From the NCBI RefSeq assembly GCF_000383975.1, contig NZ_KB913017.1:3696265-3760264 (forward strand): a DNA stretch of 64,000 bases. Direction: 5' to 3'. Below, in pieces: positions 18,614-27,887 of the stretch. This stretch comes from Natronorubrum tibetense GA33 (lineage in GTDB: Archaea > Halobacteriota > Halobacteria > Halobacteriales > Natrialbaceae). The translations under genes and the position numbers were made by a program. A model generated the notes under the pieces. That model was given only the letters and a program-made list of their open reading frames with translations, ran no database searches and was not told the DNA's origin. Positions within the stretch are counted from its first letter, which is position 1, and each line of letters begins with the position of its first letter.

Positions 18614-19926
18614 GCGCCGACATGCCGCTCGTCCGCGTCGAGAACCTCGAGAAGTACTTCTGGGAGAACGACTCGATCCTCGATCGACTGTTCGGTGACG
18701 AGCCGGTGCCCGTCCGCGCCGTCGACGGGGTGAGCCTTGATATCCACCGCGGCGAGACGCTCGGTCTCGTCGGCGAGTCGGGTTGCGGGAAGTCGACCGC
18801 CGGCGAGACGCTGCTTCGACTGCAGGAGCCGACCGACGGCCGAGTCGAGTTCGAGGGCGCGAACGTCTACGACATGGATGGCAGCGACCTCGACGACTTT
18901 CGGCGCGAGGCCCAGATCGTGTTTCAGGATCCGTTCTCGAGTCTCGACCCCCGAATGACGGTCGGGAGCATCGTCAGACAACCCCTCGACATCCACGACG
19001 TAGGATCGAAGGCTGAGCGCCGGGACCGGGTTCAGGAACTCCTCGAGCGCGTCGGCCTCTCGGCCGACCAACTCGATCGCTACCCCCACGAGTTCTCCGG
19101 GGGCCAGCGCCAGCGGATCGGGATCGCCCGTGCGCTGGCCCTCGAGCCCGACTTCCTGGTGCTCGACGAGCCGACGTCGGCCCTCGACGTCTCGGTGCAG
19201 GCGCAGGTGTTGAACCTGCTCGACGACCTGCAAGCGGAGTTCGATCTGACCTACCTGCTGATCAGCCACGACCTCTCCGTGATTCGTCACGTCTGTGACC
19301 GCGTGGCCGTGATGTATCTCGGGGAGATCGTCGAGATCGGTCCCGTTGGCGACCTGTTCGAGGACCCGAGACACCCCTACACGCAGGCCTTGCTCGAGAG
19401 TGTCCCGCGGGCGTCGACCGCGGAACGCGAGCGCGAACGGGAGACGCTCGCCGGTGACGTGCCGTCGCCGCGAAATCCACCGAGCGGCTGTCGGTTCCGG
19501 ACCCGGTGTCCGATGGTGATCCCGCCGGAAGACCTCGACATCGAGCAGGATACCTACCGCCAACTCATGACGGTCCGCCAGCGGATCGAAAGCCGCGACG
19601 TCTCGCTCGAGTCCGTCGGCGACGACGGTCGGTTCGAGCGCGGCGAGGACGGCATACCCGCCGAGGACGTTCCTGGGTTCGTCGCGGCACTGAAGGAGCG
19701 ATTGCTCGACGAGACCCTCCCCCCACGTCACGACGAGATTCTCGAGGAGGCGCTCGCGGAACTGGCCGACGAAAACTGGGGCGCCGCCGCCGACCGACTG
19801 CGCGAGACATACGAGAGCGTCTGCGAACGGGACCGTCCCGAACTCGAGACCGAGGAACACCCGGTCGCCTGCCACCTTCACGGTGAGGCCAGCGAGCGGA
19901 CCGGTGAGCCGGATTCGTGGACCTGA
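18610..19926 (+). CDS. dppF: Dpp/Opp-type ABC transporter ATP-binding protein, DppF-like, with split Cys motif
   Basis: This is the second ATPase subunit, 438 residues, starting with GTG at 18610 overlapping the preceding stop. Walker A is GESGCGKST, the signature [15 protein letters not shown], Walker [10 protein letters not shown], and the H-loop LLISHDLS. The C-terminal oligo_HPY motif is unusual: its first half ([11 protein letters not shown]) and its last Cys (HPVACHLHG) are separated by over 100 charged residues, including [15 protein letters not shown]. In typical DppF these elements lie much closer together. The insert is acidic and probably helical. An iron-sulfur or structural role of these cysteines in the family is not settled. 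Confidence 0.92.
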   Translation: MSADMPLVRVENLEKYFWENDSILDRLFGDEPVPVRAVDGVSLDIHRGETLGLVGESGCGKSTAGETLLRLQEPTDGRVEFEGANVYDMDGSDLDDFRREAQIVFQDPFSSLDPRMTVGSIVRQPLDIHDVGSKAERRDRVQELLERVGLSADQLDRYPHEFSGGQRQRIGIARALALEPDFLVLDEPTSALDVSVQAQVLNLLDDLQAEFDLTYLLISHDLSVIRHVCDRVAVMYLGEIVEIGPVGDLFEDPRHPYTQALLESVPRASTAERERERETLAGDVPSPRNPPSGCRFRTRCPMVIPPEDLDIEQDTYRQLMTVRQRIESRDVSLESVGDDGRFERGEDGIPAEDVPGFVAALKERLLDETLPPRHDEILEEALAELADENWGAAADRLRETYESVCERDRPELETEEHPVACHLHGEASERTGEPDSWT

Positions 19927-20106
19927 CGGAGTTCGTGAATACCGGCCCGGCGAACGGTGGACTTACACGAGGTCTGAATCGGTGGCATTGACATCTGTAC
20001 TGTCCGTTTGGGCCGTAATCGGTGCCAACACAGTGTCGATCGTTCGGATGGGGGTGCCTATCTGTGTTGGCAGTAGGTGTAATATCGCTCAGGCTCTTGG
20101 ACAGGT

Positions 20107-20472
20107 ATGAACGATGCGAGCGCCAGCCGAATGGAAGCTGCCTGTTCTCTCCTCGCCGAGTCCGAGCGCCGGTTCCTGTTGTACCAGCTGGCCGAGCACC
20201 GGGACGCGAACCTCGAGGATGTCGTCACCGGAATCGCGGCCTGGGAGCTCGACGCCCGCCCGGCACAAATCGACAAGGACACCAGACAGCGAGTCTACGT
20301 CTCGCTGGTGCACAACCACCTGCCGCGACTCGCCGACTACGACATCATCGAGTACGACCTGCGAAGCGGCGATATCGTGCTCACCAACGGGTTCGACGAG
20401 ATCAAGCCGCTGTTAGAGCAGTTCAAGCAGACCGAAGCGGAGCCCGAAATCCGCGAGCTACCCCCGCTCTGA
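20107..20472 (+). CDS. Small winged-helix regulator, haloarchaeal DUF7344-like
   Basis: This 121-residue soluble protein has the helical order of a winged-helix DNA-binding domain. Residues about 10-30 (ACSLLAESERRFLLYQLAE), a second helix (NLEDVVTGIAAWEL), and the segment VYVSLVHNHLPRLADYDIIE, which fits the recognition helix and wing, match small haloarchaeal regulators of this class. It lies 180 bases after the Dpp operon on the same strand, but the gap suggests a separate promoter. Its target is unknown; control of neighbouring transport genes is possible but unproven. Confidence 0.75.
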   Translation: MNDASASRMEAACSLLAESERRFLLYQLAEHRDANLEDVVTGIAAWELDARPAQIDKDTRQRVYVSLVHNHLPRLADYDIIEYDLRSGDIVLTNGFDEIKPLLEQFKQTEAEPEIRELPPL

Positions 20473-20642
20473 ACCGGCGTCTTCTTTGGCAGGGAGTTTC
20501 GCGTCGCCACCGTTTCTGACGGGTTTCTGACGGTCGAGATACGTTCGATCGTTGGTTCCTACGAGCCGATAGCCACGGTTCGGCCTCGACATCGATCGTT
20601 TCGAACCGAAACAGGTAGGAGCGTTCTGGCGAGACGTTCCGT

Positions 20643-21569
20643 GTGAGCCGATATCGAAACCTCGGACTCTTTCTGGCGCTCGCGGCGATCTGGGGAAGCG
20701 CGTTCGTCGCGATCAGCGCGGGTCTCGATCACTTTCCGCCGGTGTTGTTCGCAGCCCTGCGATACGATATCGCGGGCGTGCTCATGCTGGCGTACGCGGC
20801 ATTCGCCGTCGACGACTGGTATCCGCGGTGCCGTAGCGAGTGGCTACTGGTCGCCGCCGGCGCCGTGTTGTTGATCGCGGCCTACCACGCGTTCCTGTTC
20901 GTCGGACAACAGCACACTACCGCGGCTGCGGCGGCGATCGTCGTCAGCCTCTCACCCGTGTTGACGACGGGGTTCGCCCGCGCGTTCGCCCCGTCGGACG
21001 CGCTCTCGGCGGTCGGCGTCGTCGGCCTGCTCGTCGGACTGGTCGGCGTCGCCATCATCGCTCGGCCGGATCCGTCGAACCTGCTGTCGGCGGACGTCGT
21101 CGCAACGCTGCTCGTCTTCTGTGCGGCAGCCGCCTTTGCGCTGGGAAGCGTCCTCACGCGGGCCATCGAGGCGGATCTCCCGATCGAGACGATGGAAGCC
21201 TGGTCGATGATCGGCGGCGCACTCCTCATGCATCTCGTCAGTCTCGGCCTCGGCGAACCGATCGAGCCCGCCGCCTGGACCCACCCCGAAGCGCTCGGCG
21301 CGCTCGGCTACCTCGCGGTCGTCGCGAGCGCGATCGGGTTCCTGCTCTACTTCGACCTGCTCGAGCGACTGGGGGCCGTCGAGATCAACATGGTCTCCTA
21401 CGTCGCCCCGATCTTCGCCGCGGTCGTCGGCTGGGCCTATCTGGGCGAAGTCATCGACGTGACGACCGTCGTCGGCTTCGGTCTCATCGCGGTCGGCTTC
21501 GTGCTCGTCAAACGGCAGGCGCTGCGCGAGGAGTTCGGACACGTGATGCGGTGGCACTCGAGCGAGTGA
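20643..21569 (+). CDS. EamA/DMT-family transporter
   Basis: This 308-residue integral membrane protein belongs to the drug/metabolite transporter superfamily. It has ten hydrophobic segments in two repeated EamA halves. The first begins LGLFLALAAIWGSAFVAI, and the second starts near VVATLLVFCAAAAFALGSVL. The second half has the characteristic SYVAPIFAAVVGWAYLGEVI. It uses a GTG start at 20643. Members export amino acids, nucleobases or other metabolites, and the substrate cannot be told from sequence. Confidence 0.9.
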   Translation: MSRYRNLGLFLALAAIWGSAFVAISAGLDHFPPVLFAALRYDIAGVLMLAYAAFAVDDWYPRCRSEWLLVAAGAVLLIAAYHAFLFVGQQHTTAAAAAIVVSLSPVLTTGFARAFAPSDALSAVGVVGLLVGLVGVAIIARPDPSNLLSADVVATLLVFCAAAAFALGSVLTRAIEADLPIETMEAWSMIGGALLMHLVSLGLGEPIEPAAWTHPEALGALGYLAVVASAIGFLLYFDLLERLGAVEINMVSYVAPIFAAVVGWAYLGEVIDVTTVVGFGLIAVGFVLVKRQALREEFGHVMRWHSSE

Positions 21570-21587
21570 GAGTTCCGCGTCGTCGAC

Positions 21588-21944
21588 TCACCGATCGCCC
21601 GAGCGTCGACGCCGATGTGTGTGACCGACGTACAAAGCGACGAGGTTTACCGAAAGCACTCCGAGAAAGAGCAGGGCTTGGAGCGGCGTCGACAGCCCGT
21701 TTGCGAGTAACGGAAGGTAGAGGATGGGGAGCACGATCGCCCCCCAGAACCCGGCTACGCGAATCGGTTTCGCGAGCGATGGAGCGACGGCCTCGAGCGT
21801 TCGGTCGTCGCTCGCCGTTTCGGGACTCGACTCGAGGTCGGGATCGTCCCCTTCGCCGGATGGCTCTCGCTCGTCCCGACGTTGGTCGTCGGTCGACTCG
21901 AGGGAGGCGTCGGCCGAGTCGCTGGCAGTGGAGGGTTTCGACAT
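21588..21944 (-). CDS. Small membrane protein with disordered acidic N-terminus
   Basis: This 118-residue protein has an N-terminal half rich in Ser, Asp and Glu (MSKPSTASDSADASLES and on) and likely disordered. Two hydrophobic helices follow, at about residues 63-80 (AGFWGAIVLPILYLPLLANG) and 83-103, with a basic end HTHRRRRSGDR. I chose the ATG at 21944; longer starts up to 22055 lack coding character. No family recognised. It converges with the EamA gene. Confidence 0.6.
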   Translation of the reverse strand: MSKPSTASDSADASLESTDDQRRDEREPSGEGDDPDLESSPETASDDRTLEAVAPSLAKPIRVAGFWGAIVLPILYLPLLANGLSTPLQALLFLGVLSVNLVALYVGHTHRRRRSGDR

Positions 21945-22285
21945 CGATCTGGACGGATACGTATCACAGATCCGATGGCTAGTACATATAACGGGACGAA
22001 CGTTTGCCGACCCCATGGCAGGTTCACTGTCGATAAGAGCCACCTGAACGAACACCTTCGGTTTCGGTCCGGAAAGCGGTCAGTTGGTGGTTATCTGATC
22101 CGCATTCGTTTCGGATTACAATCGTCTGCTACCGTTCCTAAGGGCTGGTTACAGTTCGACAGATCGCGTTATTGTAGTATTCGTGACACCGAACTGCCAA
22201 CGAGAGATCGGGACCGGTCGAAGACGGCAGCTGCTCGAAGGCAGATTGGTGCAAAAAATCGACGTCGATACGCGAGCGCCTCAGC
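21945..22285. other. Non-coding interval before the cdc48 gene end
   Basis: No gene is supported in this stretch. It carries the upstream region of the small membrane protein gene (a TTATAT element near 21985 on the minus strand) and the region downstream of the AAA ATPase. I see no repeat or RNA-like structure. Confidence 0.4.
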
Positions 22286-24517
22286 TCACTGGAAGCCGAT
22301 GCGGCTGCCGCGTCGGCCCGTCGGCCCAGGGCCACCCGAGCCGCCGCCCTGGAACTCCTCTTCGATCTGCTCGTAGTACTCGAGGATGTCGTCCGTAATC
22401 GTCGGTCGGACGTTCTCCATCGCCTGTCGGAAGTGACGCATCTCGACGATATCGGCCTCGTGATCATCGCGAAGCGCCTCGATGGCTGCCTCCCGAGAGA
22501 TCGACTCGAGGTCGCTGCCGACGTAGCCGTCCGTGATCTCCGCGATCTCGCGGAGGGTCACGTCGGCCGCCAGCGGCGTGTTCTGCGTGTGAATGTCGAG
22601 GATCCGTTCGCGGCCGTCGACATCGGGTTGACCGATCATGACGAGTCGGTCGAACCGACCCGAGCGCAACAGTGCGGGGTCGATCATGTCTGGGCGGTTT
22701 GTCGCGCCGATGACCATCACGTTCTCCATCTCCTCGAGTCCGTCGAGTTCGGTCAGCAGCTGGTTGACCACCCGCTCGGAGACGTTCGAGCCGGTCTCAC
22801 CGCCACGGCCCGGCGCGAGCGCGTCGAGCTCGTCGAAGAAGATCACCGTCGGGGAGACCTGCCGCGCCTTGCGGAAGGTCTGGCGGATGGCCTTCTCCGA
22901 TTCGCCGACCCACTTGCTGAGCAGCTGCGGGCCACGAACCGAGATGAAGTTCGCGTTCGTCTCGTTGGCGACGGCCTTCGCCATCAGCGTCTTTCCGGTG
23001 CCCGGCGGTCCGTAGAGGAGGACGCCGGCCGGCGGATCAACGCCCAGCCGCTCGAACCGCTCTGGGTTGTTCAGCGGCCACTCGACGGACTCCTGGACCT
23101 GTTCTTTGGCGTCGTGGAGCCCGCCCACGTCGTCCCAGGAGATTTTCGGGAGTTCGACGAGCACCTCGCGCATCGCGGAGGGTTCGACCTCGTTTAACGC
23201 GCCGCGGAAGTCCTGTCGCTTGACGATCATCCGGTCGATCAGGCTCGGCGGGATGTCCTCCTCGTCGAGGTCGATCTCCGGCAGGTATCGACGCAGCGCC
23301 TTCATCGCTGCTTCCTTCGTCAGCGACTCGATGTCCGCACCCACGAAGCCGTGGGTCTCGTCGGCCAGGTGGCCGAGTTTGACGTCGTCGGAGAGTGGCA
23401 TGCCGCGGGTGTGGATCTGGAGGATCTCCTCGCGACCCACCTCGTCCGGGACACCGATCTCGATCTCACGGTCGAATCGACCGGGTCGGCGCAGTGCCGG
23501 GTCGACCGAATCGACGCGGTTCGTGGCGGCGATGACGATGACCTGGCCCCGGGCCTCGAGGCCGTCCATCATCGTCAACAGCTGGGCGACGACGCGGCGT
23601 TCGACCTCGCCGGTGACGTCCTCCCGTTTCGGCGCGATCGAGTCGAGTTCGTCGATGAAGATGATCGACGGCGACTCCTCGCTGGCGTCCTCGAAGATCT
23701 CACGGAGCTGTTGTTCGGACTCGCCGTAGTACTTCGAAATGATCTCCGGCCCCGCGATGGAGAAGAAACTCGCGGAGGTCTCGTTGGCGACCGCTTTCGC
23801 CAGCAGCGTCTTCCCGGTCCCCGGCGGCCCGTGGAGCAGGACACCCTGTGGCGGCTCGATCCCCAACTTCTTGAAGATCTGTGGGTGTTTCATCGGGAGT
23901 TCGACCATCTCCCGCACGCGTTGAATCTCGCCCTGGAGACCGCCGATGTCCTCGTAGGTGATCCCGCCGCCGGTCTTCTCGAAGCCGCTGATCGGCTCCT
24001 CACGGAGTTCGACGTCGGTGTCCTCGGTGATCAACACGACACCCTCCGGCTCCGTCTCGACGGCGATGAGCGGAATCGCCTGCCCTGGCGACCGCATGAA
24101 TGGATGATTCGTCGAGGACATGACCGGGACGATGTCGCGGCCGACGACCGGCCGTTTGAGAATCTGGCGTTTCACCATGCCAGCCGCGTCGGAACCGAAC
24201 TGCACCGACGCCTCTTCGGGGGGTGCAAGCGTGAGTTTGTCCGCTTTCGTGGCTTCGGCCTTGCGGATCGTCACGCGCTCGCCGATTCCCACGTCGGCGT
24301 TCTGGCGGGTGAAGCCGTCGATCCGGACCGTGTCGGTGTTCCAGTCCTGCCGGTCGGCGCGCCACACCTTCGCCGCGGTGGTGTCTGCACCTTCGATCTC
24401 GATGATGTCGCCCGGACTCAGCTTCAAATGCAACAGCGTGTCCGGGTCGAGTCGGGCGATACCACGACCCGAGTCGTTCGGGTACGCCTTCGCAACCTCC
24501 AGTTGAACTTCATTCAT
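22286..24517 (-). CDS. cdc48: Cdc48/VCP-type AAA+ ATPase
   Basis: This 743-residue unfoldase is the archaeal counterpart of p97/VCP, which extracts and unfolds proteins for the proteasome. The N domain covers residues 1 to about 190 ([19 protein letters not shown] at the start). D1 has Walker [19 protein letters not shown] near residue 230 and Walker [14 protein letters not shown]2 has Walker [19 protein letters not shown] near residue 505 and Walker [13 protein letters not shown]. Second-region-of-homology arginines are in RRPGRFDRE and RSGRFDRL. The C-terminus is Gly-rich and ends [10 protein letters not shown] without a clear HbYX proteasome-docking motif. Length is normal. It stands alone, divergent from larC. 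Confidence 0.96.
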   Translation of the reverse strand: MNEVQLEVAKAYPNDSGRGIARLDPDTLLHLKLSPGDIIEIEGADTTAAKVWRADRQDWNTDTVRIDGFTRQNADVGIGERVTIRKAEATKADKLTLAPPEEASVQFGSDAAGMVKRQILKRPVVGRDIVPVMSSTNHPFMRSPGQAIPLIAVETEPEGVVLITEDTDVELREEPISGFEKTGGGITYEDIGGLQGEIQRVREMVELPMKHPQIFKKLGIEPPQGVLLHGPPGTGKTLLAKAVANETSASFFSIAGPEIISKYYGESEQQLREIFEDASEESPSIIFIDELDSIAPKREDVTGEVERRVVAQLLTMMDGLEARGQVIVIAATNRVDSVDPALRRPGRFDREIEIGVPDEVGREEILQIHTRGMPLSDDVKLGHLADETHGFVGADIESLTKEAAMKALRRYLPEIDLDEEDIPPSLIDRMIVKRQDFRGALNEVEPSAMREVLVELPKISWDDVGGLHDAKEQVQESVEWPLNNPERFERLGVDPPAGVLLYGPPGTGKTLMAKAVANETNANFISVRGPQLLSKWVGESEKAIRQTFRKARQVSPTVIFFDELDALAPGRGGETGSNVSERVVNQLLTELDGLEEMENVMVIGATNRPDMIDPALLRSGRFDRLVMIGQPDVDGRERILDIHTQNTPLAADVTLREIAEITDGYVGSDLESISREAAIEALRDDHEADIVEMRHFRQAMENVRPTITDDILEYYEQIEEEFQGGGSGGPGPTGRRGSRIGFQ

Positions 24518-24752
24518 GATTCGGGGTAGACGATGATGTCTTTTACTCCGCTTCGTGAGCGGATAGGTTTTTTGCTAGCCTTCACCGCATGGTGTGCTAG
24601 ATGCTACCATATGTATCTGTGGCTGGAAACTACATAGATGTACCGGCATCGGTCGGTTTTGGTGCTACCGACAGCCGGTGGCGGAACCGAATACGGAAGC
24701 GGCCTCGGGACGAGCAGATGCCTTTTTGACCGTGCCACCCGGCCACCTACCT

Positions 24753-26183
24753 ATGAGCATCCTCGCGTTCGACGGCCGCATGGGCGCAAGCGGCGATATG
24801 ATCCTCGCCGCCCTGCTCGATGCCGGCGCCGATCCCGACGTCCTCGAGTCCGTCACCGACGCCCTCGAGGTGGAGTACCGAATCGACGAGACGGTCAAGT
24901 GCGGCATCTCCTCGACGACCATCGACGTCTACCTGACCGATCGTGACGGTTCCGACGGCCACGAACAGGGTCACGCTGACGAGCACGACGGGAGCGAACA
25001 CTCCCACGAACACGTCGATCACGACCACGGAGACGGGCACGATCACGAGCACGAGCATACCCACGACGACGGGGACGAGGACGACCATACTCATGACCAC
25101 GCTCACACGCACGAGAACGGAGACAGCCACGATCACGTCCACGCCGAAGGCCACGGCCCCCACCGGAGCTACCTCGAGGTCCGCGAGATCGTTGAGAACA
25201 TGGGCCTCGAGCCGGCGATCGAGCGCGACGCGCTCGCGATCTTCGAACTGCTCGGGGAGGCCGAGGCGAGCGTCCACGGGGAGTCCCTCGAGGAGATCCA
25301 CTTCCACGAGGTCGGGGCCGACGACGCCATCGCGGACATCGTCGGGGCCGTGTTGCTGTGTCACGACCTCGCCCCCGACGAAATCGTCACGACGCCGCTC
25401 GCGACGGGCGGCGGCAGCATCTCGATGAGTCACGGCGAGTACCCCGTCCCGACACCGGCGGTCGTGGAGATCGCCCAGCGGGCGGACTGGTCGCTCCGCG
25501 GCGGGCCCGTCGAGACCGAACTGCTCACGCCGACGGGGGCCGCGATCCTGGGCCACCTCGCCGACGGCGTGGAGTCGCTGCCCGCGCTCGACCTCGAGGG
25601 GTCGGGCTACGGCGCCGGCGGCTACGACCTCGATCCACACCCGAACGTGTTGCGGGTGCTGGTCGGGGACGGCGGCGGGCGCGGCGAGTTGGTCAAAGAC
25701 GATATCGCCGTCCTCGAGACGAACCTCGACGACGCGACGCCGGAGGTCCTCGGCGGCCTCCAGGAGACGCTCGCAGACGCGGGCGCAAGAGACGTGTCGA
25801 TACTGCCGGTCACGATGAAGAAGTCGCGGCCGGGGCATCTCGTGAAGGTGATCTGCAAGCCCGCGGACCGAGAGCGAGTGGCTCGAGCGCTGGCCGAGGA
25901 GACCGGGACGCTCGGCGTTCGCGATGCGGGGGCGACTCACCGCTGGATCGCGAACCGGGAGTTCGAGACGGTGGCGCTAGAGGTCGATAGTGAGACGTAC
26001 AACGTGACGGTGAAAGTTGCCAGCGACGTGGACGGCGAGGTGTACGACGTGAGTGCGGAGTACGACGACGCGCTAGCGGTGGCTCGAGAGACCCGGGTTC
26101 CAGTTCGCGACGTGCTTCGACGGGCCGAAACTGTGGCTCAAGCGGCTATCGATGCCGACGACAGCTTCGGCGACATCTCGTGA
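24753..26183 (+). CDS. larC: LarC-type nickel-pincer cofactor biosynthesis protein with His-rich insert
   Basis: This 476-residue protein matches LarC, which inserts nickel into the pincer nucleotide cofactor of lactate racemase-type enzymes. The family start is AFDGRMGASGDMILAALLDA. LHFHEVGA-type sequence is seen as EIHFHEVGADDAIADIVG, and ETNLDDATPEVLG marks the C-terminal domain. Between residues 70 and 137 sits a His/Asp/Glu/Gly-rich insert with dozens of His residues, likely a metal-binding loop. I chose the ATG at 24753; the frame extends upstream without family similarity. No LarB or LarE neighbours are visible. A second copy of its C-terminal segment lies near 50480. Confidence 0.9.
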   Translation: MSILAFDGRMGASGDMILAALLDAGADPDVLESVTDALEVEYRIDETVKCGISSTTIDVYLTDRDGSDGHEQGHADEHDGSEHSHEHVDHDHGDGHDHEHEHTHDDGDEDDHTHDHAHTHENGDSHDHVHAEGHGPHRSYLEVREIVENMGLEPAIERDALAIFELLGEAEASVHGESLEEIHFHEVGADDAIADIVGAVLLCHDLAPDEIVTTPLATGGGSISMSHGEYPVPTPAVVEIAQRADWSLRGGPVETELLTPTGAAILGHLADGVESLPALDLEGSGYGAGGYDLDPHPNVLRVLVGDGGGRGELVKDDIAVLETNLDDATPEVLGGLQETLADAGARDVSILPVTMKKSRPGHLVKVICKPADRERVARALAEETGTLGVRDAGATHRWIANREFETVALEVDSETYNVTVKVASDVDGEVYDVSAEYDDALAVARETRVPVRDVLRRAETVAQAAIDADDSFGDIS

Positions 26184-26818
26184 TCCCCAGTGTGACAGCT
26201 GGGTGAGACGAGCACCTGTTCAGGGAGGACGAAACGAGACCAGCAAAGCGGAGAGTCAGTGGACGTTCAGGTGCGGTGACCGGAACCACGAAAGAAATAA
26301 GAGATTTGTTCTCGATCGATGGCGGTAATAGGAGATATTCGAGTACGGTGCCGTGCAGTTGTACTCGGTTTGGCTATTCGTTCGCGAATGGGGCCCGAGT
26401 CTGTCTAACGACGACGTTGTACAGCGACAATAAAACCGAAACTCCGTGTTATTTCCGATGGAAATCTCGCATAGACCGAGTGGGGTGAGCAGTAAATTGT
26501 AACTCTAGTCCCCAATCAGTCGTTCTGAGGCCTCAAATCGTTGGCAGCGACGGTTAATCACTGAAACGATCGTTTCGGCTTTTGACAGTATCGTCGGTAT
26601 CAAAGGCATATGAGCAGCGTGATTTTACCCCGCAAAGAATGTAGCTACCTGAGAAGTCGACATCAGAGTGACCTATTAGAAGGCCGTAACCGGTTGGCCA
26701 ACACAGGTCGTCGATCACGGCCGCTTCGACAGTATACGTGCGCTACGACCGGTCATACTTCTGAACTAACGGTCCATTCGGGTGTTAGTCGATGTCGAAC
26801 ACATCGTGGGGATAATCG
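26184..26818. other. Long intergenic region upstream of the glycan operon
   Basis: I see no supported gene in these 635 bases; the short open frames have poor haloarchaeal codon character. A perfect 10-base palindrome, GTTGGCCAAC, lies at 26693-26702, about 120 bases before the first gene, and could be an operator. The stretch is less GC-rich than its neighbours and marks the left border of the surface-glycan locus. Confidence 0.4.
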
Positions 26819-27886
26819 ATGACTATGCGAGCTAACGAACAACTCGATGTCGGAGTGATCGGAGTGGGGTCGATGGGACAACACCACGTGCGCGTCTACA
26901 GTTCGCTCCCGGACGCAAACCTCGTCGGTGTCTTCGACGCCGACGAGAACCGTGCGCGGGCGGTCGCACACGATCATGACACGTCCGCGATGGAGTTCGA
27001 TCCGCTTCTCGACGCCGTCGACGCCATCTCGATTGCGGTTCCCACGAGCGCACACTACGAGATAGCGACCCGCTGTCTGGAGGCCGGCGTCGCAGCGCTC
27101 GTGGAGAAGCCGGTGGTCGGCGATCTCGAAACCGGACAGGACCTACTCGAGAGGGCGAATTCGGCGGACGTTTTGCTACAGGTTGGTCACATTGAGCGGT
27201 TCAATCCGGCAGTGATAACGCTCGCGGAGATTCTCGACGAGATCTCAGTGATCGGCCTCGCTTCGCGCCGACTCGGCCCGCCACCAAACACGAAAACGGA
27301 CGACAGTGCCGTACTCGACCTGATGATCCACGATATCGATATCGTCCTCTCGCTTCTCGACGAGGTTCCGACGTCCGTGAAGGGAACCGGGGTTCGAAAG
27401 AACGGGCACGTCTCAGCGCTAGTGGAATTCGGGCCCGACCTGATGGCATCACTGACGGCGAGCCATCGGACGCAGCGGAAAGTGCGAACGCTCGAGGTCA
27501 CCGCCGAAGAGGGGCTGTTCCTCGTCGATTACATCAACCAGTCGATCGAGATTCACCGTCGCTCGGTTCCGGAGTACGTCGAGCAGAACGGCAAGATCCG
27601 TTACAGACACGAGAGTTCCGTCGAACACCTGCACGTTCCGAACGAAGAGCCCCTCCGAAACGAACTCGAGTCGTTTCTGAAGGCGGTCGCAACGAACTCC
27701 TCGCCCAAGGTCACGCTCGAAGACGGGTTGAATGCGCTCGAAATCGCAGAACAAATCGAACAACAGGGTCTGGGGACCCTACCGAAGAAGGACACGCACA
27801 AACGGCTGTCGAATGAAAGGATATGCGCGACCGAACGGGGCAGAGGAGAGACGAGAAATAAACAACCGTCTGACAGGGGTGGGTGA
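26819..27886 (+). CDS. Gfo/Idh/MocA-family sugar-nucleotide oxidoreductase
   Basis: This 355-residue NAD(P)-dependent oxidoreductase likely acts on a nucleotide sugar. The Rossmann motif is GVIGVGSMGQHHVRVY, and the family EKP motif appears as LVEKPVVGD. HIERFNPAV is typical of the group oxidising UDP-N-acetylglucosamine or its uronate at C3. The C-terminal domain ends at about residue 325 and is followed by an Arg/Lys-rich tail. Either ATG at 26819 or 26825 is possible. It is the first gene of a tightly packed glycan operon; its stop is one base before the next start. The precise substrate is inferred from context. Confidence 0.85.
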   Translation: MTMRANEQLDVGVIGVGSMGQHHVRVYSSLPDANLVGVFDADENRARAVAHDHDTSAMEFDPLLDAVDAISIAVPTSAHYEIATRCLEAGVAALVEKPVVGDLETGQDLLERANSADVLLQVGHIERFNPAVITLAEILDEISVIGLASRRLGPPPNTKTDDSAVLDLMIHDIDIVLSLLDEVPTSVKGTGVRKNGHVSALVEFGPDLMASLTASHRTQRKVRTLEVTAEEGLFLVDYINQSIEIHRRSVPEYVEQNGKIRYRHESSVEHLHVPNEEPLRNELESFLKAVATNSSPKVTLEDGLNALEIAEQIEQQGLGTLPKKDTHKRLSNERICATERGRGETRNKQPSDRGG

Positions 27887-27887
27887 C

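Noticed and set aside
18493-19881. Long minus-strand open frame opposite the DppF gene
   Set aside because: The plus-strand protein has all ABC motifs; the antisense frame arises from third-position GC bias.
23351-24529. Long plus-strand open frame opposite the Cdc48 gene
   Set aside because: It is antisense to two unmistakable AAA domains and has no coding character of its own.
26276-26822. Two small plus-strand frames (26276-26488 and 26610-26822) in the glycan operon leader
   Set aside because: Codon use is poor for a haloarchaeon, there is no hydrophobic or domain pattern, and no promoter or ribosome-site support.
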